NCBI RefSeq assembly: GCF_000299035.1
Contig: NZ_JH921517.1
Coordinates: 1,043,317-1,107,316 of the forward strand
Reading direction: 5' to 3'
Source of the DNA: Bacillus bingmayongensis
GTDB lineage: Bacteria > Bacillota > Bacilli > Bacillales > Bacillaceae_G
Length of the DNA stretch: 64,000 nt
The translations under genes were made by a program, and so were the position numbers. The notes beneath the pieces are model-generated. The model ran no database searches, had not been told where the DNA came from, and saw nothing but the letters and a program-made list of their open reading frames with translations. Shown one piece after another: positions 29,014 to 39,600 of this stretch (within the stretch, counting starts at the first letter, position 1; each line of letters starts with the position of its first letter).

Positions 29014-32000
29014 ATGTCAGATGAGAAGTCATGGACTGAATCAGGATTGGAAGTTGCCGTCATCGGATTGGCAGGGAAATTTCCTGGTGCGAAAAACATT
29101 AATGCCTATTGGGAAAATATATCAAAGGGAAAAGAATCGGTTACCTTTTTTTCAGATGAAGAATTAAAGGAGGCGGGGGTTACTGAAAAATTTCTACAAC
29201 ATGCCAATTATGTAAAAGCAAAACCAATCATTGATAACGTTTCTAAATTTGATGCCGATTTTTTCGGATATTCTCCTAGAGAAGCTACATTAATGGACCC
29301 GCAAATTAGGATGATGCATGAATGTACATGGGAGGCTTTAGAACATGCAGGTTGTGATCCGGAACGTTACGATGGATCAATTGGTTTATATGCAGGTGCA
29401 TCAAGTAATCTTTCGTGGATGGGAGAGCATTTATCTTCTTTACAAAAGAATGAAGATACGTTTCAAATCATGAATTTAAATCATTCATCTTTCGCTTCAC
29501 GAATTGCGTATAAGCTCAATTTGAAAGGGCCGAGTGTATCTGTACAGACCGCGTGTTCAACCTCCCTTGTAGCAATCCATATGGCATGTCAAGGGCTTAT
29601 CGGCGGTGAGTGTGATTTAGCTTTAGCAGGTGGGGTGTCACTCAATCTGCCGCACAAAGCAGGTTATTTTTATCAAGAGGGGATGATTTATTCACCTGAT
29701 GGTCATTGTCGGCCATTTGATAAAAAGGCACAGGGAACGATTTTCGGAGAAGGTGTGGGGGTTGTTGCTTTAAAGCGTTTAAAAGACGCAAAAGAAGACG
29801 GGGATTTTATTTATGCTGTTATCAAGGGTTCAGCTATTAATAATGATGGAAATAATAAAGCTGGTTTTACAGCACCAAGTGTAGAAGGACAGGCAAGTGT
29901 GATAGAAATGGCAATGGAAATGGCGGAAATTGAACCTGATTCCATTGGGTATATTGAAGCGCATGGAACTGGAACTCCTATAGGGGATCCAATAGAAATT
30001 GAGGCATTGACACGTGCGTTTAAAACTGATAGAAAAGCCTTTTGCGCGCTAGGATCTGTAAAAGCTAATATTGGTCATCTTGACGCAGCATCTGGTGTAG
30101 CTGGTTTGATCAAAACAGTGATGATGTTGCATCATAAGAAATTCGTTCCAGCTCTTCATTTTGAGAAACCGAACCCAAGTATTCGCTTTCAGGAAACACC
30201 GTTTTATGTGAATACAGAACTGAAAGCATGGGATTTACCACATGGTCCAAGAAGAGCGGGGGTCAGTGCTTTCGGAATAGGTGGCGCAAATGCTCATGTT
30301 ATTCTTGAAGAATCACCGAATATGCAAGAAGAATCAAAACCGAAGGAGGAGGTATCTTCTGAACTGATTTTAATTTCTGCAAGAACAAAAAATGAGCTTA
30401 TGAAGTTAGCGGAAAATCTCAGGAATTATGTACATGATCATCCTGAAATACCGCTTTCTCAAATTGCGCACACATTAAAAATAGGGAGAAAGCATTTTAA
30501 ACACAGATATTCTTTGGTTTGCTCAAGTACACAAGAATTACAAGAAATGTTGAATATTAACCCTCTGAAGATCAATGAAACAGTCAAAAAAATTAAAAAC
30601 AAATCTTTTATCTTATCAGGAGAAAGTCAAGAGAGACTAAGAAGCTATATGCAGCTTTACCGTTTGGACAGACAATTTCAGGAAGAAGTGAATACTTATT
30701 TAAGACTATCTCAAGCGGTTTTAGATGAAGATATTAATGGTTTTTTTGCAGAATGTTTTGCAAATCCCAAAAAAATTGGCATGAAACATACACTCGGTCT
30801 TTCTTATGTCGTAATGTTCATTATGGAATATGCATCCTCGTGTTTTTTACAAAAAAATGGTATCAAGCCAGATAAGCTTATTGGAAGAGGATTTGGAGAG
30901 TTCACTGCAGCATGTGTAGCTGGTGTTTTTAAGCTGGAAGATGCGATATCTATTGCTTATAAAAGGGGCGAACTGATTAGTTACTCACCTACGGGAAAAA
31001 TGATTGGAATTCCTTTATCCGAACAAGAAATCTCTTCTTATTTGGAAAATACGTTATCATTGGCGCTGATAGAAGAAAAATACTGTGTCGTATCTGGTAT
31101 TGAAGAGGACGTACGTAGATTAGAGGAATGCCTTAAAGAACAAGCGATCCATGTGGATTTATTGGATATGGATTGTGCACTACAGTCAGTTGTTATGAGG
31201 GAAGCGGCTGATGAATTATTTAAGTTGATTCAATCTGTTCCGTTGAATCCACCTAAGATTCCATTGGTTTCTTCAGTGACAGGGAAGATATTAACTAATA
31301 TTGAGACGGTTGATGCTCAATATTGGACCTCTCAGATATGCAAACCAATTAGATTTTCTCAGACTATAAAGGAAAGTTTAAAAGAAGAAAATATCGTGTA
31401 TATTGACTTGCGTTTACTGACAGACTCCTGTGTTTTTACAAGCTATCAAGTAGCAGATAGATTGGAGAATATAAGTGATGAGACAAAAAGCGGTAATTTT
31501 ATATTATCAATCTTGGGGATGATGTGGAAACTAGGTGTGGATATTGATTTTACAACTTTAAAGCATTCTCAACATATAAAGAAAGTTCCTTTACCAACTT
31601 ATCCATTTACGAGAAAGGATTTCGCATTTTCAAATGTACAAAAAGATATAAAGCTCAACATAGATCAGTCCGAAATTCAAGAATTTGTCTCATTCATGCC
31701 GCTCTCTTCTCTTGAAAAAGAAATAAATTTAATGATTAGGAACCATTTTGGATTTCGGGAATTAGATGACCAAGTGCCATTTTTTGAGTTGGGTGCATCT
31801 TCACTCGACATATCACAGTTAGCAGTAAAATTGACTGAGAAGCTGCAACTAAAAGTAGAAACGGTTCTTCTTTACCAGTTTTCCACTGTTAATAGCCTTG
31901 CTAAGCATCTGCATCAGAAGTATAAAAAGACGTTTAAACAAAGAAAGCCATCTTCAAGAGACAATGAAAATCAAGTAGATGATAAGGAGCTTTATAATCA

Positions 32001-35000
32001 AAGTGATATTGCTATTATTGGAATGGCTGGACGTTTTCCGGGTGCAAGTACGTTAGAGGAATTTTGGAATAATCTTGTTCAGGGTAAAGAATCAATCAGT
32101 TTTTTCAATGATGAAGAATTAAAAGCATCTGGTGTGGATGAAAACTTGATGAAACATCCTAACTTTGTAAATGCAAAAGGTATTGTTGAGAACATTGATA
32201 TGTTTGATGCTGACTTTTTTCAGTATTCTTCTAGAGAAGCAGAGCTTATGGATCCGCAATTTAGACTTTTGCATGAATGTGCATGGGAAGCATTAGAGGA
32301 TGGAGGATGTGACCCAGAGCGCGTAAATGGGAAAATCGGTGTATTTACTGGAACGAGTCCAAATTTTGAATGGATAAATCGATCAGCAGCAAATTTGAAA
32401 GGGACAGAGCAATTCAGTTCTATGTTGTTAAATGACAGAGAATTTTTTAGTACACAGTTGGCATATAAATTAAATTTACATGGTCCGAGTATTACGATGC
32501 AGACCGCCTGCTCGACTTCTTTGGTTAACATTGGGATGGCTTGTCAGGCATTATTAAATGGATCATGTGACGCTGCACTTGCTGGTGGGATTACAGTGGG
32601 AATACCGCATAAATCCGGCTATATATATCAAGATGGGATGATTCAATCCCCAGATGGTCATTGTCGTCCTTTTGATGGAGATGCAAAGGGAACAGTATTT
32701 GGAGATGGGGCAGGGATTGTTTTATTAAAAAGGTATGAGGATGCTGTTAAAGAAGGGCATACAATCCATGCTGTTATTAAGGGCATAGGCATAAATAATG
32801 ATGGAAGTCGTAAAGTTGGATTTACAGCGCCAAGTGTAGAAGGACAGGCAGATGCGATTCGGGAAGCATATAAGAGTGCTAATATCGACCCCCAGACTAT
32901 TGGATATATTGAAACTCATGGGACCGGAACGCAAATGGGGGATCCAATAGAAATTGAAGCATTAGGTCATGTGTTTGAAAATAAGAATCAACGATTAATA
33001 CCAATTGGATCTGTAAAAAGTAACGTTGGTCATTTAAACAGTGCGGCAGGGATTGCAGGGCTTTTCAAAGCAGTGTTGGCTTTGAAATATAAAACAATTC
33101 CTCCAAGCCTTAATTATAAAACACCAAATAAGAATATAAATTTTGCCGAAACGCCGTTTTATGTTACTGAACAAGCAATGTATTGGAAGGAATCTGATTA
33201 TCCAAGAAGAGCAGGTGTGAGTTCATTTGGTATTGGGGGAACCAATGCGCATATCGTTATAGAGGAACCGATAAATCAAGAGAGTATGAAGGCGTCAAGG
33301 AACAATCATTTATTGTTATTGTCGGCGAAAACAGAGACGGCTTTGGAGACAATGACGGATAATTTGAAAGATTTTATACGTAAACATCCGAAAGTTCCTA
33401 TTGAAGATATAGCACACTCATTACAAGTTGGTAGAAAACAATTTCCATATAGAAAAACAGTTGTTTTTTCTAACAAAAATGAATGGATTGACCAAGGGTA
33501 TACTGGTCATTTAGAAATGACAGGGGTACAAAGTAAAAATAGCCGTACGGTTGCGTTTATGTTTTCAGGACAGGGGTCACAATATACTGGTATGTTAAAA
33601 GATTTATATCAGGAGGAAATAATTTTCCGTCAGGAAGTAGATTACTGTTTTGATTATGTAAGAGATAACTATGAAGTAGATTTAAAACGGATTGTGTTCT
33701 CTGAATCTAACGAAACTGAGAGTTTAACCCAAACATCAGAAGTACAACCGCTCCTTTTTATTTTTGAATATGCACTTGCGAAGCTTTTGCAAAGCTTTGG
33801 TATTATTCCGGATTATATGATAGGTCATAGTATAGGAGAATATACAGCTGCCTGTCTATCGGGTGTGTTTTCTCTAGAAACGGCTTTGGATCTTGTTGTA
33901 ATGCGAGGCAGACTGATGCAAAGTGTGAAACCAGGTGCAATGATGAGTGTAGCACTTTCGGAAGAAGAACTTTTGCCAATGTTATATGGGAATTTATCAA
34001 TTGCTGCTGTAAATGCTCAAAATTTATGTGTTGTGTCAGGTGAAAAAGAAGATATTAATCGATTTGAAGCCCAGCTTACAGAGAAAGGGATTGTCACACG
34101 CCACTTGTATACATCACATGCGTTTCATTCATATATGATGGAACCTGTTCTTCAAGAATTTGAAAAGGTCATTAAGGAATTAGATTTACAAAAACCACGT
34201 ATTCCTTATATTTCAAATTTAACAGGAACATGGATTGACAGTGAGCAGGTGCTGACTCCTGCTTATTGGACAGAGCATCTTCGCGAAACAGTACGCTTTT
34301 ACGATGGATTAGAACAAATTTTAAAAGATGAGCATGTGACATTAATTGAAATTGGACCAGGAAATAGTCTGACAGCATTAGCCAAAAGGCATCAAAAACG
34401 AACAAATAACCAGGAAGTACTGAATATAGTTAGACATGTTCACGAAAAAGCTAATGATCATGTATATTTTCTAAAATGTTTAGGTCAGCTATGGATGACG
34501 GGCTGTGAGATTGATTGGAAAGGATATTATAAAAATGAAACGAGAAAGATTATACATCTGCCAGCTTATCCATTTGAAAAGAAAAAGTATTGGATTGAAG
34601 CCAATAAGCTAATTGAGATTCATGCTTTTGATTCTTCATCCGAGGATAAAAAGAAACCAATGGATGAATGGTTTTACTTACCTTCTTGGGAACGTAAGCC
34701 ACAGTGTCCATGTATACAACATGACAAGGTAGAAATCGATAGTCAACAAAATCGGGTTTGGTTAATTTTTTATGAAGAAACTGATTTTAGTGATCAATTG
34801 ATACGAAAAATTGAACAAGATGGAGGGCAAGTGGTTATTGTAAAGAAAGGGGTGGACTTTGAAGAAGAGGGAGAACTAGTTTATAAGATTAACCCAGCTA
34901 AATCCAGTCATTATAAACGTCTGCTAGAATCGATTGACTTAAATAGTATGATGCCTGATCGTGTCATTCATTTATGGGGGATTTCAGACAATGATGAAAT

Positions 35001-36627
35001 TGAACAAGACGTTCAATTTCAAGTACACAATGAAAGTGGTTATTATAGTTTAATTTTCTTGGCACAAGCAGCCGGGATACAAAAGAATATAAAAGAATGT
35101 CAGATATTTATCTTAACAAGTAATATTCATGAGGTGACTGGGGATGAACATATATGTGCTGAGAAGGCTACAGTGCTTGGACCTTGTAAAGTCATTTCCC
35201 AGGAGTATAGCCATATTAAGTGCTGGAATATTGATATTGCTAAACCTCCTATACGTATAACCTGGAAAGAAGAAGATCTATTAAAGCAAATTTGGTCTGA
35301 ACTTAAGTATCCGGGAAAAGATCAACTGATTGCATATAGGAATGGACGCAGATGGATTCAGAATTATAAAAAGATGAGCCTGGCAAAAGAAGATGGTCTA
35401 CCTAAAATGATTCGTTCTGGAGGAACGTATTTAATTACCGGTGGATTAGGGGGTATTGGATTTGTTTTATCGAAAATGCTGGCAAAAACAGGCGGCGTTC
35501 AGTTGGTTTTAACAGGGAGAAGTGCTTTACCACCTCGTGATCAATGGGAAAGTTGGATGAATAAAAAAGGAGAAAAAGATCCTGTAACAGTAAAAATTAA
35601 GAAAATAAAAGAATTAGAAAGACTAGGTTCAAGAGTGACAGTTTTACAGGCTGATTCTGGTAATCTATATCAAATGCAGGCTGTTTTTAAAGAAATTCAT
35701 GCAACATATGGACAATTAAATGGTGTTTTTCATGCAGCTGGTTTGCCAGGAAGTACATCTTTTAGAGCGATTAAAGATATCCCGAAAGAAATCGATCAAG
35801 GAGAGGATCAATTTCAGTCAAAGGTCAAAGGCTTAACTGTGCTTGGAACATTACTGCGGCGAGAGGAAGTAGATTTCTGTCTTTTATTTTCATCAATTAG
35901 TTCACTGCTTGGTGGACTCGGTTTTTCAGCTTATTCTGCAGCGAATATATACATGGATGCCTTTGCACAAAGGATGAATCAGGAAAGTAAAACTCCTTGG
36001 ATTTGTATCAATTTTGATGCCTGGAATTTCTGGGGAGAGCATGATTCGACACTCGGAGAATCCATTACTAATCTTGCTATTATGCCAGAAGAAGGGGCGG
36101 ATCTGTTTAGTTATTTATTATCAGATGTTCAGAATCGCCATATATTGATTTCAACAGGGGACCTAGAGGAACGGATTAATCAATGGACTAGCTTTGAAAC
36201 AAGAACACTGCTCAAGGAAGAAAAGAAAACATCAATACACACAAGACCGGATTTAAAAAACTCATATGTAGCTCCTAGAAATCGGATTGAACAAGTAACT
36301 TGCCAAATTTTTCAGGATTTCCTTGGTCTTGAGCAAGTGGGCATTCATGATAATTTCTTTGATCTCGGCGCAAATTCTCTAGATATTGTTCAAATAACAA
36401 ATCGTGTGAATAAAGAATTAGGGACAAATGAAGCCGTAGTTACGTTATTTACTTATCCGTCAGTAGCTGAACTAGCACAACATTTGAATCCTACTCAAGA
36501 AGATAGCAATGAGGATTATGAAAAGGAAGTAGTACTAGCAGGATTAGATAGCAGAAAAAATCGTGTTCGTAATCAAAGAAACAAAAGATTGAGAGGCGGC
36601 GATAATGATGAAAAATCAAACTTATAA
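29014..36627 (+). CDS. type I PKS, KS-AT(inactive)-ACP-KS-AT-KR-ACP (AmiL-like)
   Basis: About 2537 residues and two modules, started at the ATG preceded by GATAGGAGAGTG. Module 1 has an intact KS (TACSTSL, HGTGT, NIGHLD), then an AT-like region of normal size that has lost GQGSQ. It reads GRGFG in place of GHSxG, with Gly626 at the Ser position, and DCALQS in place of SHAFHS, with Gln724 at the His position. An ACP (LGASSLD, about 926) follows and there is no KR. Module 2 has KS, an intact AT (GHSIGEY, SHAFHS), KR (GGLGGIG, AYSAAN) and ACP (LGANSLD). The first module should leave a ketone and the second a hydroxyl. Module 1 must be loaded by another AT. The basic C-terminal tail resembles that of the previous PKS. 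Confidence 0.92.
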   Translation: MSDEKSWTESGLEVAVIGLAGKFPGAKNINAYWENISKGKESVTFFSDEELKEAGVTEKFLQHANYVKAKPIIDNVSKFDADFFGYSPREATLMDPQIRMMHECTWEALEHAGCDPERYDGSIGLYAGASSNLSWMGEHLSSLQKNEDTFQIMNLNHSSFASRIAYKLNLKGPSVSVQTACSTSLVAIHMACQGLIGGECDLALAGGVSLNLPHKAGYFYQEGMIYSPDGHCRPFDKKAQGTIFGEGVGVVALKRLKDAKEDGDFIYAVIKGSAINNDGNNKAGFTAPSVEGQASVIEMAMEMAEIEPDSIGYIEAHGTGTPIGDPIEIEALTRAFKTDRKAFCALGSVKANIGHLDAASGVAGLIKTVMMLHHKKFVPALHFEKPNPSIRFQETPFYVNTELKAWDLPHGPRRAGVSAFGIGGANAHVILEESPNMQEESKPKEEVSSELILISARTKNELMKLAENLRNYVHDHPEIPLSQIAHTLKIGRKHFKHRYSLVCSSTQELQEMLNINPLKINETVKKIKNKSFILSGESQERLRSYMQLYRLDRQFQEEVNTYLRLSQAVLDEDINGFFAECFANPKKIGMKHTLGLSYVVMFIMEYASSCFLQKNGIKPDKLIGRGFGEFTAACVAGVFKLEDAISIAYKRGELISYSPTGKMIGIPLSEQEISSYLENTLSLALIEEKYCVVSGIEEDVRRLEECLKEQAIHVDLLDMDCALQSVVMREAADELFKLIQSVPLNPPKIPLVSSVTGKILTNIETVDAQYWTSQICKPIRFSQTIKESLKEENIVYIDLRLLTDSCVFTSYQVADRLENISDETKSGNFILSILGMMWKLGVDIDFTTLKHSQHIKKVPLPTYPFTRKDFAFSNVQKDIKLNIDQSEIQEFVSFMPLSSLEKEINLMIRNHFGFRELDDQVPFFELGASSLDISQLAVKLTEKLQLKVETVLLYQFSTVNSLAKHLHQKYKKTFKQRKPSSRDNENQVDDKELYNQSDIAIIGMAGRFPGASTLEEFWNNLVQGKESISFFNDEELKASGVDENLMKHPNFVNAKGIVENIDMFDADFFQYSSREAELMDPQFRLLHECAWEALEDGGCDPERVNGKIGVFTGTSPNFEWINRSAANLKGTEQFSSMLLNDREFFSTQLAYKLNLHGPSITMQTACSTSLVNIGMACQALLNGSCDAALAGGITVGIPHKSGYIYQDGMIQSPDGHCRPFDGDAKGTVFGDGAGIVLLKRYEDAVKEGHTIHAVIKGIGINNDGSRKVGFTAPSVEGQADAIREAYKSANIDPQTIGYIETHGTGTQMGDPIEIEALGHVFENKNQRLIPIGSVKSNVGHLNSAAGIAGLFKAVLALKYKTIPPSLNYKTPNKNINFAETPFYVTEQAMYWKESDYPRRAGVSSFGIGGTNAHIVIEEPINQESMKASRNNHLLLLSAKTETALETMTDNLKDFIRKHPKVPIEDIAHSLQVGRKQFPYRKTVVFSNKNEWIDQGYTGHLEMTGVQSKNSRTVAFMFSGQGSQYTGMLKDLYQEEIIFRQEVDYCFDYVRDNYEVDLKRIVFSESNETESLTQTSEVQPLLFIFEYALAKLLQSFGIIPDYMIGHSIGEYTAACLSGVFSLETALDLVVMRGRLMQSVKPGAMMSVALSEEELLPMLYGNLSIAAVNAQNLCVVSGEKEDINRFEAQLTEKGIVTRHLYTSHAFHSYMMEPVLQEFEKVIKELDLQKPRIPYISNLTGTWIDSEQVLTPAYWTEHLRETVRFYDGLEQILKDEHVTLIEIGPGNSLTALAKRHQKRTNNQEVLNIVRHVHEKANDHVYFLKCLGQLWMTGCEIDWKGYYKNETRKIIHLPAYPFEKKKYWIEANKLIEIHAFDSSSEDKKKPMDEWFYLPSWERKPQCPCIQHDKVEIDSQQNRVWLIFYEETDFSDQLIRKIEQDGGQVVIVKKGVDFEEEGELVYKINPAKSSHYKRLLESIDLNSMMPDRVIHLWGISDNDEIEQDVQFQVHNESGYYSLIFLAQAAGIQKNIKECQIFILTSNIHEVTGDEHICAEKATVLGPCKVISQEYSHIKCWNIDIAKPPIRITWKEEDLLKQIWSELKYPGKDQLIAYRNGRRWIQNYKKMSLAKEDGLPKMIRSGGTYLITGGLGGIGFVLSKMLAKTGGVQLVLTGRSALPPRDQWESWMNKKGEKDPVTVKIKKIKELERLGSRVTVLQADSGNLYQMQAVFKEIHATYGQLNGVFHAAGLPGSTSFRAIKDIPKEIDQGEDQFQSKVKGLTVLGTLLRREEVDFCLLFSSISSLLGGLGFSAYSAANIYMDAFAQRMNQESKTPWICINFDAWNFWGEHDSTLGESITNLAIMPEEGADLFSYLLSDVQNRHILISTGDLEERINQWTSFETRTLLKEEKKTSIHTRPDLKNSYVAPRNRIEQVTCQIFQDFLGLEQVGIHDNFFDLGANSLDIVQITNRVNKELGTNEAVVTLFTYPSVAELAQHLNPTQEDSNEDYEKEVVLAGLDSRKNRVRNQRNKRLRGGDNDEKSNL

Positions 36628-39600
36628 TTATCACGGTGGAGAGATTGCTGTAATTGGAATAGCTGGGCGTTTTCCAGGAGCTAAAAATATTGAGCAATTT
36701 TGGGACAATATTATAAATGGAAAAGAATCAATTTCCTTTTTCAGTGAAGAAGAACTGAAAAGTGAAGGGGTAGAGGAGTCTTTATTGAAGAATCCTCGTT
36801 TTGTTAAAGCAAAAGGAATAGTAGATGATATTGATTTATTTGACGCTGATTTTTTTGATTATACTCCAAAAGAAGCAGCAATAATGGATCCTCAATTTAG
36901 AATTTTTCATGAGTGTGTATGGACAGCTTTAGAAGATGCTGGCTATGATCCTTTCACATACAAAGGACAAATTGGATTATATGCGGGTGCTGGAATTAAT
37001 GCTGATTGGATGATGAGAACTCTGCAAGGTGTACAAGCAGGAGGAGATTCCAAAGTTTTAGAAACCGCTGTTTTAAATATGCGCGATTATCTAACCACAC
37101 TCATTTCCTATAAACTCAATTTAAAAGGACCGAGTATGATGGTACAGACTGCATGCTCGACTTCGATGGTATCCATTCATCTTGCAGCTCAGGCATTATT
37201 GAGCGGAGATTGTCATATGGCTGTAGCAGGCGGAGTGTCTATCCGTCTTCCTCAAAAATCGGGTTATCTTTATCAAGAAGGAATGATTCATTCACCAGAT
37301 GGTCACTGCCGTGTTTTTGATGACCAAGCAGAAGGAACAGTGTTTGGAGACGGGGCGGGAGCTGTTGTACTAAAAACACTTGAAGATGCATTAGAAGACA
37401 GGGACCATATTTATGCGGTTATTAAAGGAACAGCTATTAATAATGATGGAAATCTAAAAGTTGGCTACACAGCACCGAGTACGAAAGGGCAAGTAAGAGC
37501 TATCAAGACAGCATTAAATATAGCAGAGGTGGATCCAGAGACAATCACATATTTAGAGGCTCATGGTACAGGAACAACACTTGGAGACCCTATTGAGATT
37601 GAAGCCTTAAAACAAGCTTTTCAGACTAAACAGTATGGATTTTGTCGAATTGGTTCGGTTAAATCTAACATTGGTCATTTGAATGATGCTTCTGGTGTTG
37701 CAGGGTTTATTAAAACAGTTTTAAGTTTACAGCACAAACTGATTCCTCCAACAATCAATTTTGAAAAACCGAATGCTAAAATTGATTTTGAGAAATCACC
37801 ATTTATTGTAAATACATCTCTGGTTCCATGGGAAGAGAAAAATTTCCCTCGTCGTGCTGGTGTCAGTTCATTTGGAATAGGAGGAACGAATGCCCATGTG
37901 ATTTTAGAAGAAGCACCATCAGTCCAAAGATCATTTGCAGATGAACCTTCTGATCAACTTATACTGTTATCTGCAAAAACACCAGCCGCATTAGAAAAAA
38001 TGACTACAAAGTTTGCCGAGTATCTTATTAAAAATCAGCAAATCAACCTGGCTGATGTATCGTATACACTTCAAAGAGGAAAACACGTTTTTCCTTATAA
38101 GAAAGCGATTGTAAGTAAGGATGTTCCAGAACTGCTTGATATAATTAATGAAAATAGAAAAGACAAGATGAAATTAGCAAGCTCCCAAACTTCTAGCAGA
38201 CCTGTTGTCTTTTTATTTCCGGGTCAGGGTACACAGTACGTTGATATGGGAAGAGAATTATATGATACTGTTCCTGCTTTTAAAGCTGAACTAGACAAAT
38301 GTCTGAATCTATTACAGCAGTTTATGAGAGTTGATCCTCGTACTGTTTTATTTACTGACTCAAAGGACCATGATTCGGATCTAATTAATCAAACTGAATT
38401 TACACAACCTCTTCTTTTTAGTATCGAGTACGCCTTAGCAAAGACACTTATTCATTGGGGGATTAAGCCGGAAGCTATGGTGGGACACAGTATAGGGGAA
38501 TATACTGCAGCAGCAATTTCAGGTGTTATGTCCTTAGAAAATGCTTTAGAAATTGTGGCGTACAGAGGTAGCACTTTGCAAAGCTTACCTTCAGGCTCTA
38601 TGCTAAGTGTGGAACTTAGTGAAGCAGATTTAAAGAATTATTTAGAAGATAATGTATCGATTGCAGCTGTCAATTCAACTAGTTTGTGTGTTGTATCTGG
38701 AAAAGCAGATACACTGGATGCGTTAGAAAAAAGGTTGACTGTAGATGGACACATATCTAGGAAACTTTATACTTCGCATGCGTTTCATTCAGCTATGATG
38801 GATCCTATTGTACAGCCTTTTAAAGATAAATTGTTAGAATTCTGTTTTGAAAGCCCAAGTATTCCGTTTGTTTCAAATGTAACAGGGGATTGGATAACTA
38901 ATGCAGAGGCTACTAATCCAAGATATTGGGCAAATCACCTGCGCGGAACTGTTCGTTTTATGGATTGTGCAAAGCGTTTACAAGAAGAGTTGAACCCGAT
39001 TTTTATTGAGGTTGGACCAGGCAATTCACTCAGTTCCTTTATTCACAAAATGGATCAAGAAGAACAAGTATCTGCTATTCAATTGTTGCGGCACCCTAAG
39101 GAGCAATGTTCGGATTACCGTTATCTTTTAATTAGATTGGGAGATATGTGGCTTCAAGGGATACCGATTGATTGGAAAGCAATTCATCAAGTAGAAAAGC
39201 GTCATACGGTACCGCTACCTACTTATCCGTTTGAGAAAGAACGTTATTGGATCGATAAAGTAACGGAAGGGCCTGATATAGCCTTATCTTCTGAGTTTAA
39301 ACTTGTAATTCCTAACAGCCCGAAAACTGATAATAAACAAAATGGTTCGAATTATAACGTGGATTTTAATGCAACTGAGGTTGTATTGGCTAATATGTGG
39401 AAGGATATTCTCGGAATTAACCAAGTTAATATTGATACCCATTTCTTTGAAATGGGAGGGCATTCTTTAAATGCTACGGGATTAATATCAAGAATTCACA
39501 GAGAATTTGGGGTAGAATTAACATTAAGCGATATATTTAAGCATCCAACAATACAAACACTTGCAGAACTTATTGAACGTTCAGAAAGAAATCAATATAC

